Below, one piece after another: positions 1 to 6,870 of a stretch of 18,038 nucleotides of DNA. This DNA comes from Paramuribaculum sp. GTDB taxonomy: Bacteria > Bacteroidota > Bacteroidia > Bacteroidales > Muribaculaceae. Within the stretch, counting starts at the first letter, position 1. Every line of letters starts with the position of its first letter. Where the stretch lies: NCBI GenBank assembly GCA_029051965.1, contig JAIDJZ010000134.1:1-18038 (forward strand), given 5' to 3'. A program made the translations under genes and the position numbers. The notes below the pieces were generated by a model. It worked only from the letters and a program-made list of their open reading frames with translations. It did not search any database and was not told the DNA's origin.

Positions 1-1518
1 ACCAACCGTTTAATAAAATCAATCCCATCGCAACTCCTTTTCGTTTTGCTTTTTGTCGCTTTCGCGGCCAACGGAAAGAGCGTCGCAGCCGCGGCTCCGA
101 CAGAGGAAATCAGCCTCTCGGGTCGTGTGACGGTCGACGGGCAGCCGCGCGAGGGCGTAGTTGTCAGCGACGGGATCAGCGTCGTCACGACGGACGCGGA
201 CGGGATCTATCAGATGACATCAAAGGGACGCCAGCATGTCTTCGTTTCGGTTCCCGCCGACTGCGAGCTGCCTCTTGAGGAAGGCTTCCCGAAATCCTAT
301 GCTGTCATACCTGACGGCAGGGAGAAAGTCAGACGTCAGGATTTCGAGCTGACGTCGTCGCCGGTCAGAAAGCGATGGTCACTGATGGTGATCGCCGATC
401 CGCAGATAGGAGTCCGGGATACGGCCGACTATGCGAATACGGTCGTCCCGCAGATAAGCCGCTTCGCATCGACACTCGGGCCGAACACCTACGGGATCGC
501 ACTTGGCGATCTGATCTGGAACTCCCCGGGACTCTACCCCGAGTACCGCCGTCAATCGTCGAGGATCGGCATTCCGCTTTTCTCAGTCATCGGCAACCAT
601 GACCATAACGAAAAGATTCATAACGATACAGAGAGCGACCGCGATTTCCGCAACGCCGTCGGCCCGACATATTATTCGGTCAATATCGGCGACTGTCACC
701 TCGTGGCACTTGACGACGTTGTCTACAGCGGGAAAAAGAACCGCAACGATTACTCCGGAGGCCTCACGCGCCAACAGCTTGACTGGCTGAGACGCGACCT
801 GGCACATGTCGACACATCGAAAACGATAATTGTCGGAGTGCACATTCCGACCTCGCGCCGAAACGCTCGTTGGAAAATCGACGGACATGAAGAGCTGTAT
901 GATCTTCTGAGACCTTTTCACAGAGCGGAAATACTCTCGGGACACACCCACTACCATTTCACAACGACAATCGAGCCAAAAATCACCGAAACGACCTATG
1001 GGGCCGCAATGGGAGCTTTCTGGTATCCCGAGTGCAACGACGGCTCCCCCCGCGGATTCGGAATAATCACGTTCGACGGTGCAGATATTGTCGACAAGTT
1101 CTATGTCGGAGCGGCCACCCCGCGCCGCTATCAGATGAAGCTCTACGGTCCGGAAGAGGCCGCGCTCTGGAATCCGGAAACCAAACCGGGCGAGCCTTAC
1201 GACAAGATTCTCATCAACATATTCTGCTGGCATACCGACTGGAGGGTCGAGGTCAGCGAGGACGGCCGACCGTTCGCCCCGTTAAGCGATGACGCAAGGC
1301 TCATCCCGTCCGAATCGGGAGGCAAATGCTGGGATCCGGACATCAGGAAGTGTCTGGTTAAGGGCAAAATTCCCTCAAACCACGGCGGATCAAAACCGGC
1401 GGATCTGAACGACCATATGTTTCTCTACAAACCGGAAGAGGGATGGTCGACAATCACAGTGAGAGCAACCGATCCATACGGGAATGTCTACACAGAGACC
1501 CTCGACAGACAGATCTGA
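1..1518 (+). CDS. Secreted calcineurin-like metallophosphoesterase, 5' partial
   Basis: The reading frame is open to the left edge, so the true start lies outside the window; the TTG at position 46 falls inside the hydrophobic core of a signal peptide and is not the start. Visible codons encode a hydrophobic stretch ending near an Ala-rich cleavage site, then a small beta domain (about residues 35-115, MetallophosN-like), a calcineurin-like phosphoesterase core (about 125-325) and a C-terminal beta domain (MetallophosC-like). Metal-binding motifs, numbered from the first visible codon, are ADPQ (D133), GD (169-170), GNHD (198-201), the His of GVH (281) and GHTHYH (314-319). The first motif reads D-P-Q rather than D-x-H, as in CSTP1-like relatives. 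The substrate cannot be read from sequence; a phosphoester or phosphodiester in the periplasm or at the cell surface is likely. The glycerophosphodiesterase gene follows after 56 bp. Confidence 0.88.
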   Translation, partial: TNRLIKSIPSQLLFVLLFVAFAANGKSVAAAAPTEEISLSGRVTVDGQPREGVVVSDGISVVTTDADGIYQMTSKGRQHVFVSVPADCELPLEEGFPKSYAVIPDGREKVRRQDFELTSSPVRKRWSLMVIADPQIGVRDTADYANTVVPQISRFASTLGPNTYGIALGDLIWNSPGLYPEYRRQSSRIGIPLFSVIGNHDHNEKIHNDTESDRDFRNAVGPTYYSVNIGDCHLVALDDVVYSGKKNRNDYSGGLTRQQLDWLRRDLAHVDTSKTIIVGVHIPTSRRNARWKIDGHEELYDLLRPFHRAEILSGHTHYHFTTTIEPKITETTYGAAMGAFWYPECNDGSPRGFGIITFDGADIVDKFYVGAATPRRYQMKLYGPEEAALWNPETKPGEPYDKILINIFCWHTDWRVEVSEDGRPFAPLSDDARLIPSESGGKCWDPDIRKCLVKGKIPSNHGGSKPADLNDHMFLYKPEEGWSTITVRATDPYGNVYTETLDRQI

Positions 1519-1574
1519 AGGCCCGTTTTTGAGAGACTGTTTGAATTTTACACGGATAATCATAACCAAGAATC

Positions 1575-2387
1575 ATGAAAATCAAAACGATTTTAGCCCC
1601 ATTTCTCCTCCTTGCGGCGCTGAGTGTATCGGGACAGCCGAAAGTGATTGCCCACCGCGGATACTGGGACGCCCCGGGATCAGCGCAGAACTCCCTTCGT
1701 TCGCTTGCAAAGGCTGATTCGATCGGATGTTACGCATCGGAATTCGATGTGTGGATGACCCCCGACGGAGTCATCATGGTCAACCATGATCCGACCATCA
1801 ACGAAACAGAAATCCAGAATACACCATCACAGACCGTCCTGCTCGAGAAACTACCCAACGGAGAAACCATTCCGACGCTTGACCAATATCTCGAAGCGGC
1901 GACCAAAATGCCGAACATGCGCCTTGTCTGCGAGCTCAAGACCCATGACAGCCGCCAACGCGAAGTGGCAGCGGTCAGCAAGATTCTCGCGCTGGTGAAG
2001 AAATACGGTCTTGAGGATCGCACCGACTATATCACATTCTCACGCGACGGTTTCCGCGAGTTTATCAAAAAAGCTCCCAAAGGGACTGCGGTCTACTATC
2101 TGTCGGGGGATTTTGTTCCCGAACAGATCAAACATCTCAAAGGCCGGGGCATCGACTATTCGATCAAGACAATGCGCAAACATCCGGAATGGATCAAACA
2201 GTGTCATGACCTCGGGCTTGAGGTCAATGTCTGGACGGTCAACAAGCCGGAGGATATGGCATGGTGCATCGAACAGGGTGTGGACTACATCACGACCAAT
2301 GATCCGGAAGGTCTTCAGAAAATGATTTCCGAGCTTCCGGAAAAGCCCGCTCCAAAGAAGAAAAAGAACAACAAAAAGGATAAATAG
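1575..2387 (+). CDS. Secreted glycerophosphodiester phosphodiesterase family protein
   Basis: A 270-residue protein with a signal peptide (residues 1 to about 20). The GDPD barrel follows immediately: HRG (H27, R28), E-x-D (E56, D58) and HDP (H71) are the catalytic and metal-binding residues of the family, and the distal part has the typical V-N-V-W-T-V-N strand and a T-N-D-P ending. The expected reaction is hydrolysis of glycerophosphodiesters such as glycerophosphocholine or glycerophosphoethanolamine to glycerol 3-phosphate and an alcohol, outside the cytoplasm. The last 15 or so residues form a lysine-rich tail (KKKK, then NNKKDK) beyond the barrel, possibly an envelope-contact extension. 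No Bacteroidetes -7 box is visible in the 56-bp gap upstream, so co-transcription with the phosphoesterase gene is likely. Confidence 0.9.
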   Translation: MKIKTILAPFLLLAALSVSGQPKVIAHRGYWDAPGSAQNSLRSLAKADSIGCYASEFDVWMTPDGVIMVNHDPTINETEIQNTPSQTVLLEKLPNGETIPTLDQYLEAATKMPNMRLVCELKTHDSRQREVAAVSKILALVKKYGLEDRTDYITFSRDGFREFIKKAPKGTAVYYLSGDFVPEQIKHLKGRGIDYSIKTMRKHPEWIKQCHDLGLEVNVWTVNKPEDMAWCIEQGVDYITTNDPEGLQKMISELPEKPAPKKKKNNKKDK

Positions 2388-2398
2388 AAAGCAGCAGC

Positions 2399-2421
2399 CG
2401 GACGTGAGTCCGAATGATTTT
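2399..2421 (+). terminator. Weak intrinsic terminator after the GDPD gene
   Basis: CGGAC (2399-2403), loop GTGA, GTCCG (2408-2412), followed by a short T-rich stretch (ATTTTTC to about 2422). It lies 12 bp after the GDPD stop codon. The stem is only 5 bp, so the call is tentative. Confidence 0.45.
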
Positions 2422-2453
2422 TCAATAGTTACTCATACTCAGGAATCAGTTAT

Positions 2454-2461
2454 TAGGTTTG
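2454..2461 (+). promoter_or_regulatory. Bacteroidetes-type -7 box for the HypE-like gene
   Basis: TAGGTTTG is an exact match to TAnnTTTG. No convincing TTTG -33 element is found 19-21 bp upstream; the nearest candidate is the TACT/GTTA region around 2428-2433. If functional, transcription would begin at about 2466-2469, giving a leader of roughly 155 nt ahead of the ATG at 2625. Confidence 0.5.
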
Positions 2462-2465
2462 ACAC

Positions 2466-2624
2466 ACTACCAGGGCAGATGGCAGCCGGCGAGGCTCCCA
2501 TCTGCCCGCTTTCATGGCTGCATGCAAAAGAGATGAGAGGCTGCTTAGAGCCGGAGGCTGAGGGGTGAACCCGATCGGAGGATGGGATGTTTTATCTACA
2601 GAACCATTTTTTTTCGCTTCCGAA
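2466..2624 (+). promoter_or_regulatory. Structured 5' leader of the HypE-like gene, function unknown
   Basis: Three local hairpins can be drawn. The first is long: GGGCAGATGG (2473-2482) pairs with CCATCTGCCC (2498-2507), continued after one C-C mismatch by AGCC/GGCT (2484-2487/2493-2496), with loop 2488-2492. The second is AGCC (2549-2552) with GGCT (2556-2559). The third is CCC-g-ATC (2570-2576) with GATGGG (2581-2586). An 8-T run follows at 2607-2614, just before the start codon. The top of the first hairpin (AGCCGGCGAGGCT) and the second hairpin (AGCCGGAGGCT) are near repeats. It matches no riboswitch class I can place with confidence. It could be a regulatory leader, an attenuator or an intergenic repeat remnant. 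Confidence 0.4.
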
Positions 2625-3488
2625 ATGAACGACATCGATCTCACTTCAATACTGACCCACGCCTCAACATCGTCGCGCGGCGTCGCCAAACCGTACCTGC
2701 CGGAGTCGCCGGTTTTCGCCTCGGCACTGCTTACGACCCTCCCCGCCACGTTCGGAACGGGCAACATCGGCCGTCTGGGGGTCAATGTGGTCGCCAACCG
2801 TCTGCTTGCGGCCGGAGCCGAGCCTCGCTATCTTTCAGCAACCGTCACTATCGACCTTGACACGCCGCAGGAGATCATCCGCGAGGTCGCGCTCGGGATG
2901 CGCGATGCAGCCGTCGAGGCGGAGATGGAGTGGACGACTGTCGAGAGGGCGATTCTTCCGGTCGGTCCGGCAAACGGCGTTTCGATTTCGATTTTCGGAG
3001 TCGGGTGCCGGATGGTCAATGTGACGTCGCGGTTCGACTGCGTCCATCCGGGCGACGCCCTGATCATAACCGGCCCGGTGGGTACAACAGGAGCAGCAGT
3101 CGCGGGAGACCGGCACGGGATCAAATTACCGACGCAAAGCGACGGATCGGTGCTGACCGATGTGATGCGGAGCGTCTATGTCCACGCGCCCGACGTTCCG
3201 GCCGTCTATTTCCCATTCCAGGGGCTGAATCCTGCCCTCAAGTTACTGGGCATCAACGCCGAAATAGATCGAAAGAAGATTCCTTGCGACGAAGCGGTCA
3301 GAGAGGCCTGCGAGACAATGGGTCTTGACCCTCTCGATCTTGCCGGCGCGGACGCGATGCTTCTTGCTGTAAGCGACAAGGATGCCGAACGTGTTCTTGA
3401 AGCTGCCAGACGTTATCGGGCGGGGAGCAGCGCAGCAATCGTAGGACGCGTCAGAGATGTCAGAGAAACCGGTTTCCAAGAAGATTGA
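2625..3488 (+). CDS. Divergent HypE-like (AIR synthase-related, PurM-fold) protein
   Basis: A 287-residue protein. The ATG at 2625 was chosen over a GTG at 2565 because family similarity begins there and the GTG would lie inside the structured leader. HypE-like landmarks are G-N-I-G-R-L followed by A-A-G-A-E-P-R-Y-L-S (residues 46-71), GDALIITGPVGTTG (143-156), and a C-terminal block with DRKKIP, V-R-E-A-C-E and M-G-L-D-P-L (215-237). HypE normally uses ATP to make a cyano ligand on a C-terminal Cys for [NiFe] hydrogenase. Here the N-D of the G-T-x-N-D motif reads N-R (59-60 region), the G-D-T-K motif reads T-V-E-R (about 105-108), the D-A-T-R-G-G loop is replaced (around 195-202), and the C-terminal P-R-I-C is absent. 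No other hydrogenase maturation gene is nearby. I infer a non-HypE role or a catalytically altered paralogue. Confidence 0.75.
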   Translation: MNDIDLTSILTHASTSSRGVAKPYLPESPVFASALLTTLPATFGTGNIGRLGVNVVANRLLAAGAEPRYLSATVTIDLDTPQEIIREVALGMRDAAVEAEMEWTTVERAILPVGPANGVSISIFGVGCRMVNVTSRFDCVHPGDALIITGPVGTTGAAVAGDRHGIKLPTQSDGSVLTDVMRSVYVHAPDVPAVYFPFQGLNPALKLLGINAEIDRKKIPCDEAVREACETMGLDPLDLAGADAMLLAVSDKDAERVLEAARRYRAGSSAAIVGRVRDVRETGFQED

Positions 3489-3520
3489 TTTGCAACTATG
3501 GCCCACAGTCATTAACTTTG
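3489..3520 (+). promoter_or_regulatory. Bacteroidetes promoter for hflX
   Basis: TTTG (3489-3492), a 20-bp spacer and TAACTTTG (3513-3520) match the Bacteroidetes -33/-7 consensus fully. It starts directly after the HypE-like stop codon. The leader to the hflX ATG would be only about 15-18 nt. Confidence 0.8.
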
Positions 3521-3542
3521 CAAAAATTGGACAAAGCATAAA

Positions 3543-4778
3543 ATGAAAGACCTCATAATCGACAAAGAAACATCGGAACGCGCCGTTCTGGTCGGACTCA
3601 TCACTCCCCAGCAGAACGAAGAGCGCGCAAATGAATATCTCGACGAACTCGCATTTCTCGCTGACACGGCCGGAGCGGTCACTGAAAAGCGCTTTCTGCA
3701 GCGAATGAATCAGCGCGACTCGCGCACGTTTGTCGGAAAAGGAAAACTCGAGGAGATCCGCCAGTATGTCGAAGACAATGAAATCGGAATGGTTATTTTC
3801 GACGATGACCTGACATCGAAGCAGGTTGCCAACATCGAGCGGGAGCTTAAGGTCAAGATCCTCGACCGCACGAGCCTGATTCTGGACATCTTCGCTAAAC
3901 GCGCCCAGACGGCCAACGCAAAGACTCAGGTCGAGCTGGCCCAGTATCAGTATCTTCTTCCGCGACTGACGCGAATGTGGACTCACCTCGAACGCCAGCG
4001 CGGCGGTATCGGCATGCGCGGTCCGGGCGAGACACAGATCGAGACGGACCGCCGTATTATCCTCGACAAGATCTCCCGCCTCAAGGCCGAACTGCGCGAC
4101 ATCGACAAGCAGAAAGCCGTTCAGCGCAAAAACCGGGGAAAACTCACCCGAGTCGCACTTGTCGGCTATACGAATGTCGGCAAATCGACACTCATGAATC
4201 TGCTGAGCAAGAGCGATGTGTTTGCCGAGAATAAACTTTTCGCAACGCTTGACACGACGGTGCGCAAGGTTGTCATCGACAATCTGCCGTTTCTTCTGAC
4301 TGACACTGTCGGTTTCATCCGCAAGCTTCCGACCCATCTTGTCGAGTCGTTCAAATCGACCCTTGACGAAGTCCGTGAGTCGGACATCCTGGTTCATGTT
4401 GTCGACATTTCCCATCCGAATTTCGAGGAACAGATCGAGGTTGTCAACCGGACTCTGACAGAGGTGTGTGAGGGCGCGGAGAAGCCGATGATCATGGTGT
4501 TCAACAAAATCGACGCATTCACCTACAAGCCGAAGGATGCGGACGATCTGACGCCCGCAACCCGCGAGAACATTCCTCTTGAAGAGCTTGAACGGACGTG
4601 GATGAGCCGCATGGGCGACAACGCGGTGTTCATCTCCGCCAAAAAAGGGATCGGAATCGAAAAACTCAAGCGTCTGCTCTATGACAAGGCGAAAGAGATC
4701 CATCTGACACGTTTCCCCTACAATGATTTTCTTTTCCAGACCTACGACGATCTCGATTCGCCGCAAGCCGAGGAATAA
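3543..4778 (+). CDS. hflX: GTPase HflX, ribosome-associated
   Basis: A 411-residue protein of typical length. It has the HflX N-terminal domain with G-K-G-K-L-E-E-I (about 61-68), the family signature R-G-G-I-G-M-R-G-P-G-E-T-Q (about 155-167) before a short coiled coil, and a G domain with the P-loop GYTNVGKS (near 206), D-T-V-G-F (near 252) and N-K-I-D (near 320). HflX proteins bind the 50S subunit and split stalled or hibernating ribosomes, notably after heat or antibiotic stress. An exact Bacteroidetes promoter lies just upstream. The hydrolase gene starts 21 bp downstream, so hflX probably heads a three-gene transcript. An unrelated 507-codon open frame on the opposite strand is a codon-usage shadow. 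Confidence 0.97.
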   Translation: MKDLIIDKETSERAVLVGLITPQQNEERANEYLDELAFLADTAGAVTEKRFLQRMNQRDSRTFVGKGKLEEIRQYVEDNEIGMVIFDDDLTSKQVANIERELKVKILDRTSLILDIFAKRAQTANAKTQVELAQYQYLLPRLTRMWTHLERQRGGIGMRGPGETQIETDRRIILDKISRLKAELRDIDKQKAVQRKNRGKLTRVALVGYTNVGKSTLMNLLSKSDVFAENKLFATLDTTVRKVVIDNLPFLLTDTVGFIRKLPTHLVESFKSTLDEVRESDILVHVVDISHPNFEEQIEVVNRTLTEVCEGAEKPMIMVFNKIDAFTYKPKDADDLTPATRENIPLEELERTWMSRMGDNAVFISAKKGIGIEKLKRLLYDKAKEIHLTRFPYNDFLFQTYDDLDSPQAEE

Positions 4779-4799
4779 TTACTTCGAATTCCAAAAAAA

Positions 4800-5771
4800 A
4801 TGACAGCTCCGATATTCATGCGCAGACTTCCGCTCCTGCTGATACTGGCCTTATGCAACGCGGTCGGGATCAGTTCACTCTCAGCGGCAATCCGGAAGGA
4901 TACGTTCACGTTTGATCCGGCCAATAATCTGAAGCTCACCCGCGTCACTGACAGTGACGCCCTTTCCCGGACATCGGCCAATCCATGCATCATCTTTGCG
5001 TTCGGTGGAGGATTCAGCCACGGCGACCGCGACGATGCGCGCTATGACGAGTTTGTGTCGTTCATGGCCCGTCAGGGATATGTTGTCTGCTCAATCGATT
5101 ACCGCACCACGCTCGGCAGTTTTACTCCGACAGAATCGGGGATTGCCGCACTGGGCGAATTCGGAGAAGCACTGGTCGAGGCTGTCGAAACGGCAACGGA
5201 AGACTTCCTGACAGCTACGGGATTCGTCCTTTCCAAAGCGCGTGAATGGAATGTCAGTCCGGATGCCATTATCGCTTCAGGCTCAAGCGCGGGGGCCATT
5301 ACCGCCTTACAGGCCGAGTCGGTCATTCAGTCACCGTACTGTCCGGAAGGGTTGCCGAAGGGTTTCAATTATGCTGCGGTCGTTTCGTTTGCCGGCGCTA
5401 TCCTGTCGGAAGGCGAGCCGGCAAATCTGGACGCATTCTGTCCGGTCATGCTCTTTCACGGCGACGCAGACTGCCAGGTGCCTTATAATAAGCTGACGGC
5501 AGGGCCTATGGGGCTTTACGGCTCACTCTATCTGGCCGAGAGATTCAAATCCGCCGGCAAGGAGGGGGCGTTTCACATGGAAAAGGGCGCGACGCATGAA
5601 ATGGCATTGCGTCCGATGAAGGAGAATCTCTTTGACATTGCGGGATTCCTCTCGCAGGTCCTTTCGGGCCGGACGTCCGATTATGAATGGACCGTGGTGA
5701 CTGTTCCGGGCCGCGCATCCTATAAAACCGATTTCACAATCTACGACTATATCCGCTCCAATCTTCCATGA
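4800..5771 (+). CDS. Secreted alpha/beta hydrolase (esterase/lipase-like)
   Basis: A 323-residue protein with a signal peptide ending near residue 29 (S-L-S-A). An in-frame ATG at 4818 (residue 7, M-R-R-L-P) gives a more conventional signal peptide and may be the real start. The fold shows F-G-G-G-F (68-72, oxyanion region in place of HGGG), the nucleophile elbow G-S-S-A-G (S163), an acid candidate in F-H-G-D-A-D (D222 or D224) and a catalytic His in G-A-T-H-E (H266). It is most likely a carboxylesterase acting in the periplasm or outside the cell; the substrate is unknown. The stop codon overlaps the next start (ATGA at 5768-5771), indicating translational coupling to the thioredoxin-like lipoprotein. 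Confidence 0.85.
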   Translation: MTAPIFMRRLPLLLILALCNAVGISSLSAAIRKDTFTFDPANNLKLTRVTDSDALSRTSANPCIIFAFGGGFSHGDRDDARYDEFVSFMARQGYVVCSIDYRTTLGSFTPTESGIAALGEFGEALVEAVETATEDFLTATGFVLSKAREWNVSPDAIIASGSSAGAITALQAESVIQSPYCPEGLPKGFNYAAVVSFAGAILSEGEPANLDAFCPVMLFHGDADCQVPYNKLTAGPMGLYGSLYLAERFKSAGKEGAFHMEKGATHEMALRPMKENLFDIAGFLSQVLSGRTSDYEWTVVTVPGRASYKTDFTIYDYIRSNLP

Positions 5772-6715
5772 AACAGATTCTGACAATTCTCGCGGCGGTG
5801 CTCATGTCCGCATGTGCCAACAACGGGAGCGCCCGCGTCGCAGAGCATCCGGCCACAGCGTCAGACAGCGTCGCCGAAGGGCTGGCCTTGACACTTGAGC
5901 TGCCCCTTCCCGCGATTCCCGATTCAATCCGCGAGCCTCAGTCGCGTGCTACTTTCCTTCTGGAGCATTTCTGGGATGAGGCTTCGCTGACGGATACGGC
6001 CGTCAGCCGTAACGAACAATTCATGGAGCGGAATTTCGTCAACTTTGTCAACCTCTACCCTCACGCCATCGCAGACTCACTGCCCGGAATCACGACCAAA
6101 TTCCTGAAACAAGTGACGCCAGACGTGCGCTCGCGTGTGATTCTCTATGATCTTATCGAAAAGTATCTTTCGGATCCAGAATCGCCTGTCAAGTCTGACG
6201 AATCTTATATCGTTTTCCTTCAGCAGTGGGTCGAGCTTCCGAATCTCGACAAGTATGAAACGGAAGAGCCCCGCTATCGTCTGGAGTCGGCCCTGAAGAA
6301 CCGTCCGGGAACGAAGGCATCAGATTTCCGGTATGTCACCCGTGAGGGCAAGAGCGGCACACTGTCGGGGACAGACGCCCCTAATCTGCTGCTGCTCTTC
6401 TACGATCCGGACTGCGACCACTGCAATGAGACCATCGCCACACTCCGCAACAATCCGGACCTCAACAGCGCCATAGATGACGGCAAGCTGAAGGTTGTCG
6501 CCATCTATACCGAGGCGGATGAGTCGCTCTGGCGTTCGACAAACGGATCGATGCCAGAGAACTGGACTGTGGGGATCGACCGCAGCGACATTGCCGGAAC
6601 GGGGCTATACATTGTTCCGGATATGCCCGGTATGTATCTGCTTGACAAGGACAAAAATGTCATTCTCCGCGATCCGGGCCTGAAGATCCTTTCGGTGAAA
6701 TTAAGCGAGCTCTGA
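5768..6715 (+). CDS. Thioredoxin-like lipoprotein with DUF5106-type N-terminal region
   Basis: A 315-residue protein with a lipoprotein signal: hydrophobic stretch then M-S-A-C, lipidated at C16. Residues about 45-185 are helical and resemble the DUF5106 region of Bacteroidetes thioredoxin-like proteins. Residues about 185-315 form a thioredoxin fold with the redox motif C-D-H-C (C216, C219) after L-L-L-F-Y-D-P-D, and a cis-Pro candidate at P287 (V-P-D-M-P-G). It probably reduces or exchanges disulfides in envelope proteins, anchored to a membrane facing the periplasm. The 4-bp overlap with the upstream hydrolase makes that enzyme a candidate partner, but this is inference; hflX upstream probably only shares the transcript. 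A GC-rich terminator follows. Confidence 0.82.
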   Translation: MKQILTILAAVLMSACANNGSARVAEHPATASDSVAEGLALTLELPLPAIPDSIREPQSRATFLLEHFWDEASLTDTAVSRNEQFMERNFVNFVNLYPHAIADSLPGITTKFLKQVTPDVRSRVILYDLIEKYLSDPESPVKSDESYIVFLQQWVELPNLDKYETEEPRYRLESALKNRPGTKASDFRYVTREGKSGTLSGTDAPNLLLLFYDPDCDHCNETIATLRNNPDLNSAIDDGKLKVVAIYTEADESLWRSTNGSMPENWTVGIDRSDIAGTGLYIVPDMPGMYLLDKDKNVILRDPGLKILSVKLSEL

Positions 6716-6720
6716 GTTGT

Positions 6721-6751
6721 GGGGCGGGTCGCCCCCGATTTCGCGTTTTTT
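6721..6751 (+). terminator. Intrinsic terminator after the hflX operon
   Basis: GGGGCG (6721-6726), loop GGT, CGCCCC (6730-6735). A 6-T run follows at 6746-6751 and a second one at 6757-6762. The stem starts 5 bp after the lipoprotein stop codon. The first T run is about 10 bp from the stem, so termination may be imperfect. Confidence 0.65.
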
Positions 6752-6774
6752 GGGGATTTTTTCGGCACATCATG

Positions 6775-6805
6775 ATTGGTATTAGAGGAAAAAGCCTTAT
6801 TTTTG
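6775..6805 (+). promoter_or_regulatory. Bacteroidetes promoter for the sialic-acid-type operon
   Basis: TATTTTTG (6798-6805) is an exact TAnnTTTG -7 box. ATTG (6775-6778) is a one-mismatch -33 box, with a 19-bp spacer. Transcription would start near 6811-6814. Confidence 0.72.
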
Positions 6806-6813
6806 CGAGATCA

Positions 6814-6834
6814 TGACGGTCGGAGCGACCGTCA
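6814..6834 (+). promoter_or_regulatory. Perfect inverted repeat at the predicted transcript 5' end
   Basis: TGACGGTCG (6814-6822), GAG, CGACCGTCA (6826-6834): nine perfect base pairs with a 3-nt loop. It begins at or a few bases after the expected start of transcription. It could be an operator for a repressor or activator, or a 5' mRNA stem-loop that stabilises the transcript. The sequence alone does not separate these. Confidence 0.6.
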
Positions 6835-6870
6835 GTGCAATTATATCCAATCTATTACCACACAGAAATC

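Noticed and set aside
46..1518. TTG at position 46 as the start of the first gene
   Set aside because: The frame is open to position 1, and the TTG lies inside the hydrophobic core of the signal peptide, so the gene is 5' truncated by the window edge.
2520..2600. Possible TPP riboswitch
   Set aside because: GGCTGAG and GAACCCGATC look like fragments of the TPP core, but the 5' GGGGTGC arm and the correct order and spacing of the helices are missing, and the gene downstream is not a thiamine gene. Infernal with the Rfam TPP model would settle it.
2453..2797. 114-codon minus-strand frame across the leader and the start of the HypE-like gene
   Set aside because: No domain, no promoter on that strand, and it overlaps a conserved coding region and the structured leader.
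3243..4766. 507-codon open frame on the minus strand, antisense to hflX
   Set aside because: hflX is a clear full-length gene, and the antisense frame has no recognisable domain. High GC at third positions of the sense gene leaves few stops in this frame, so it is a codon-usage shadow.
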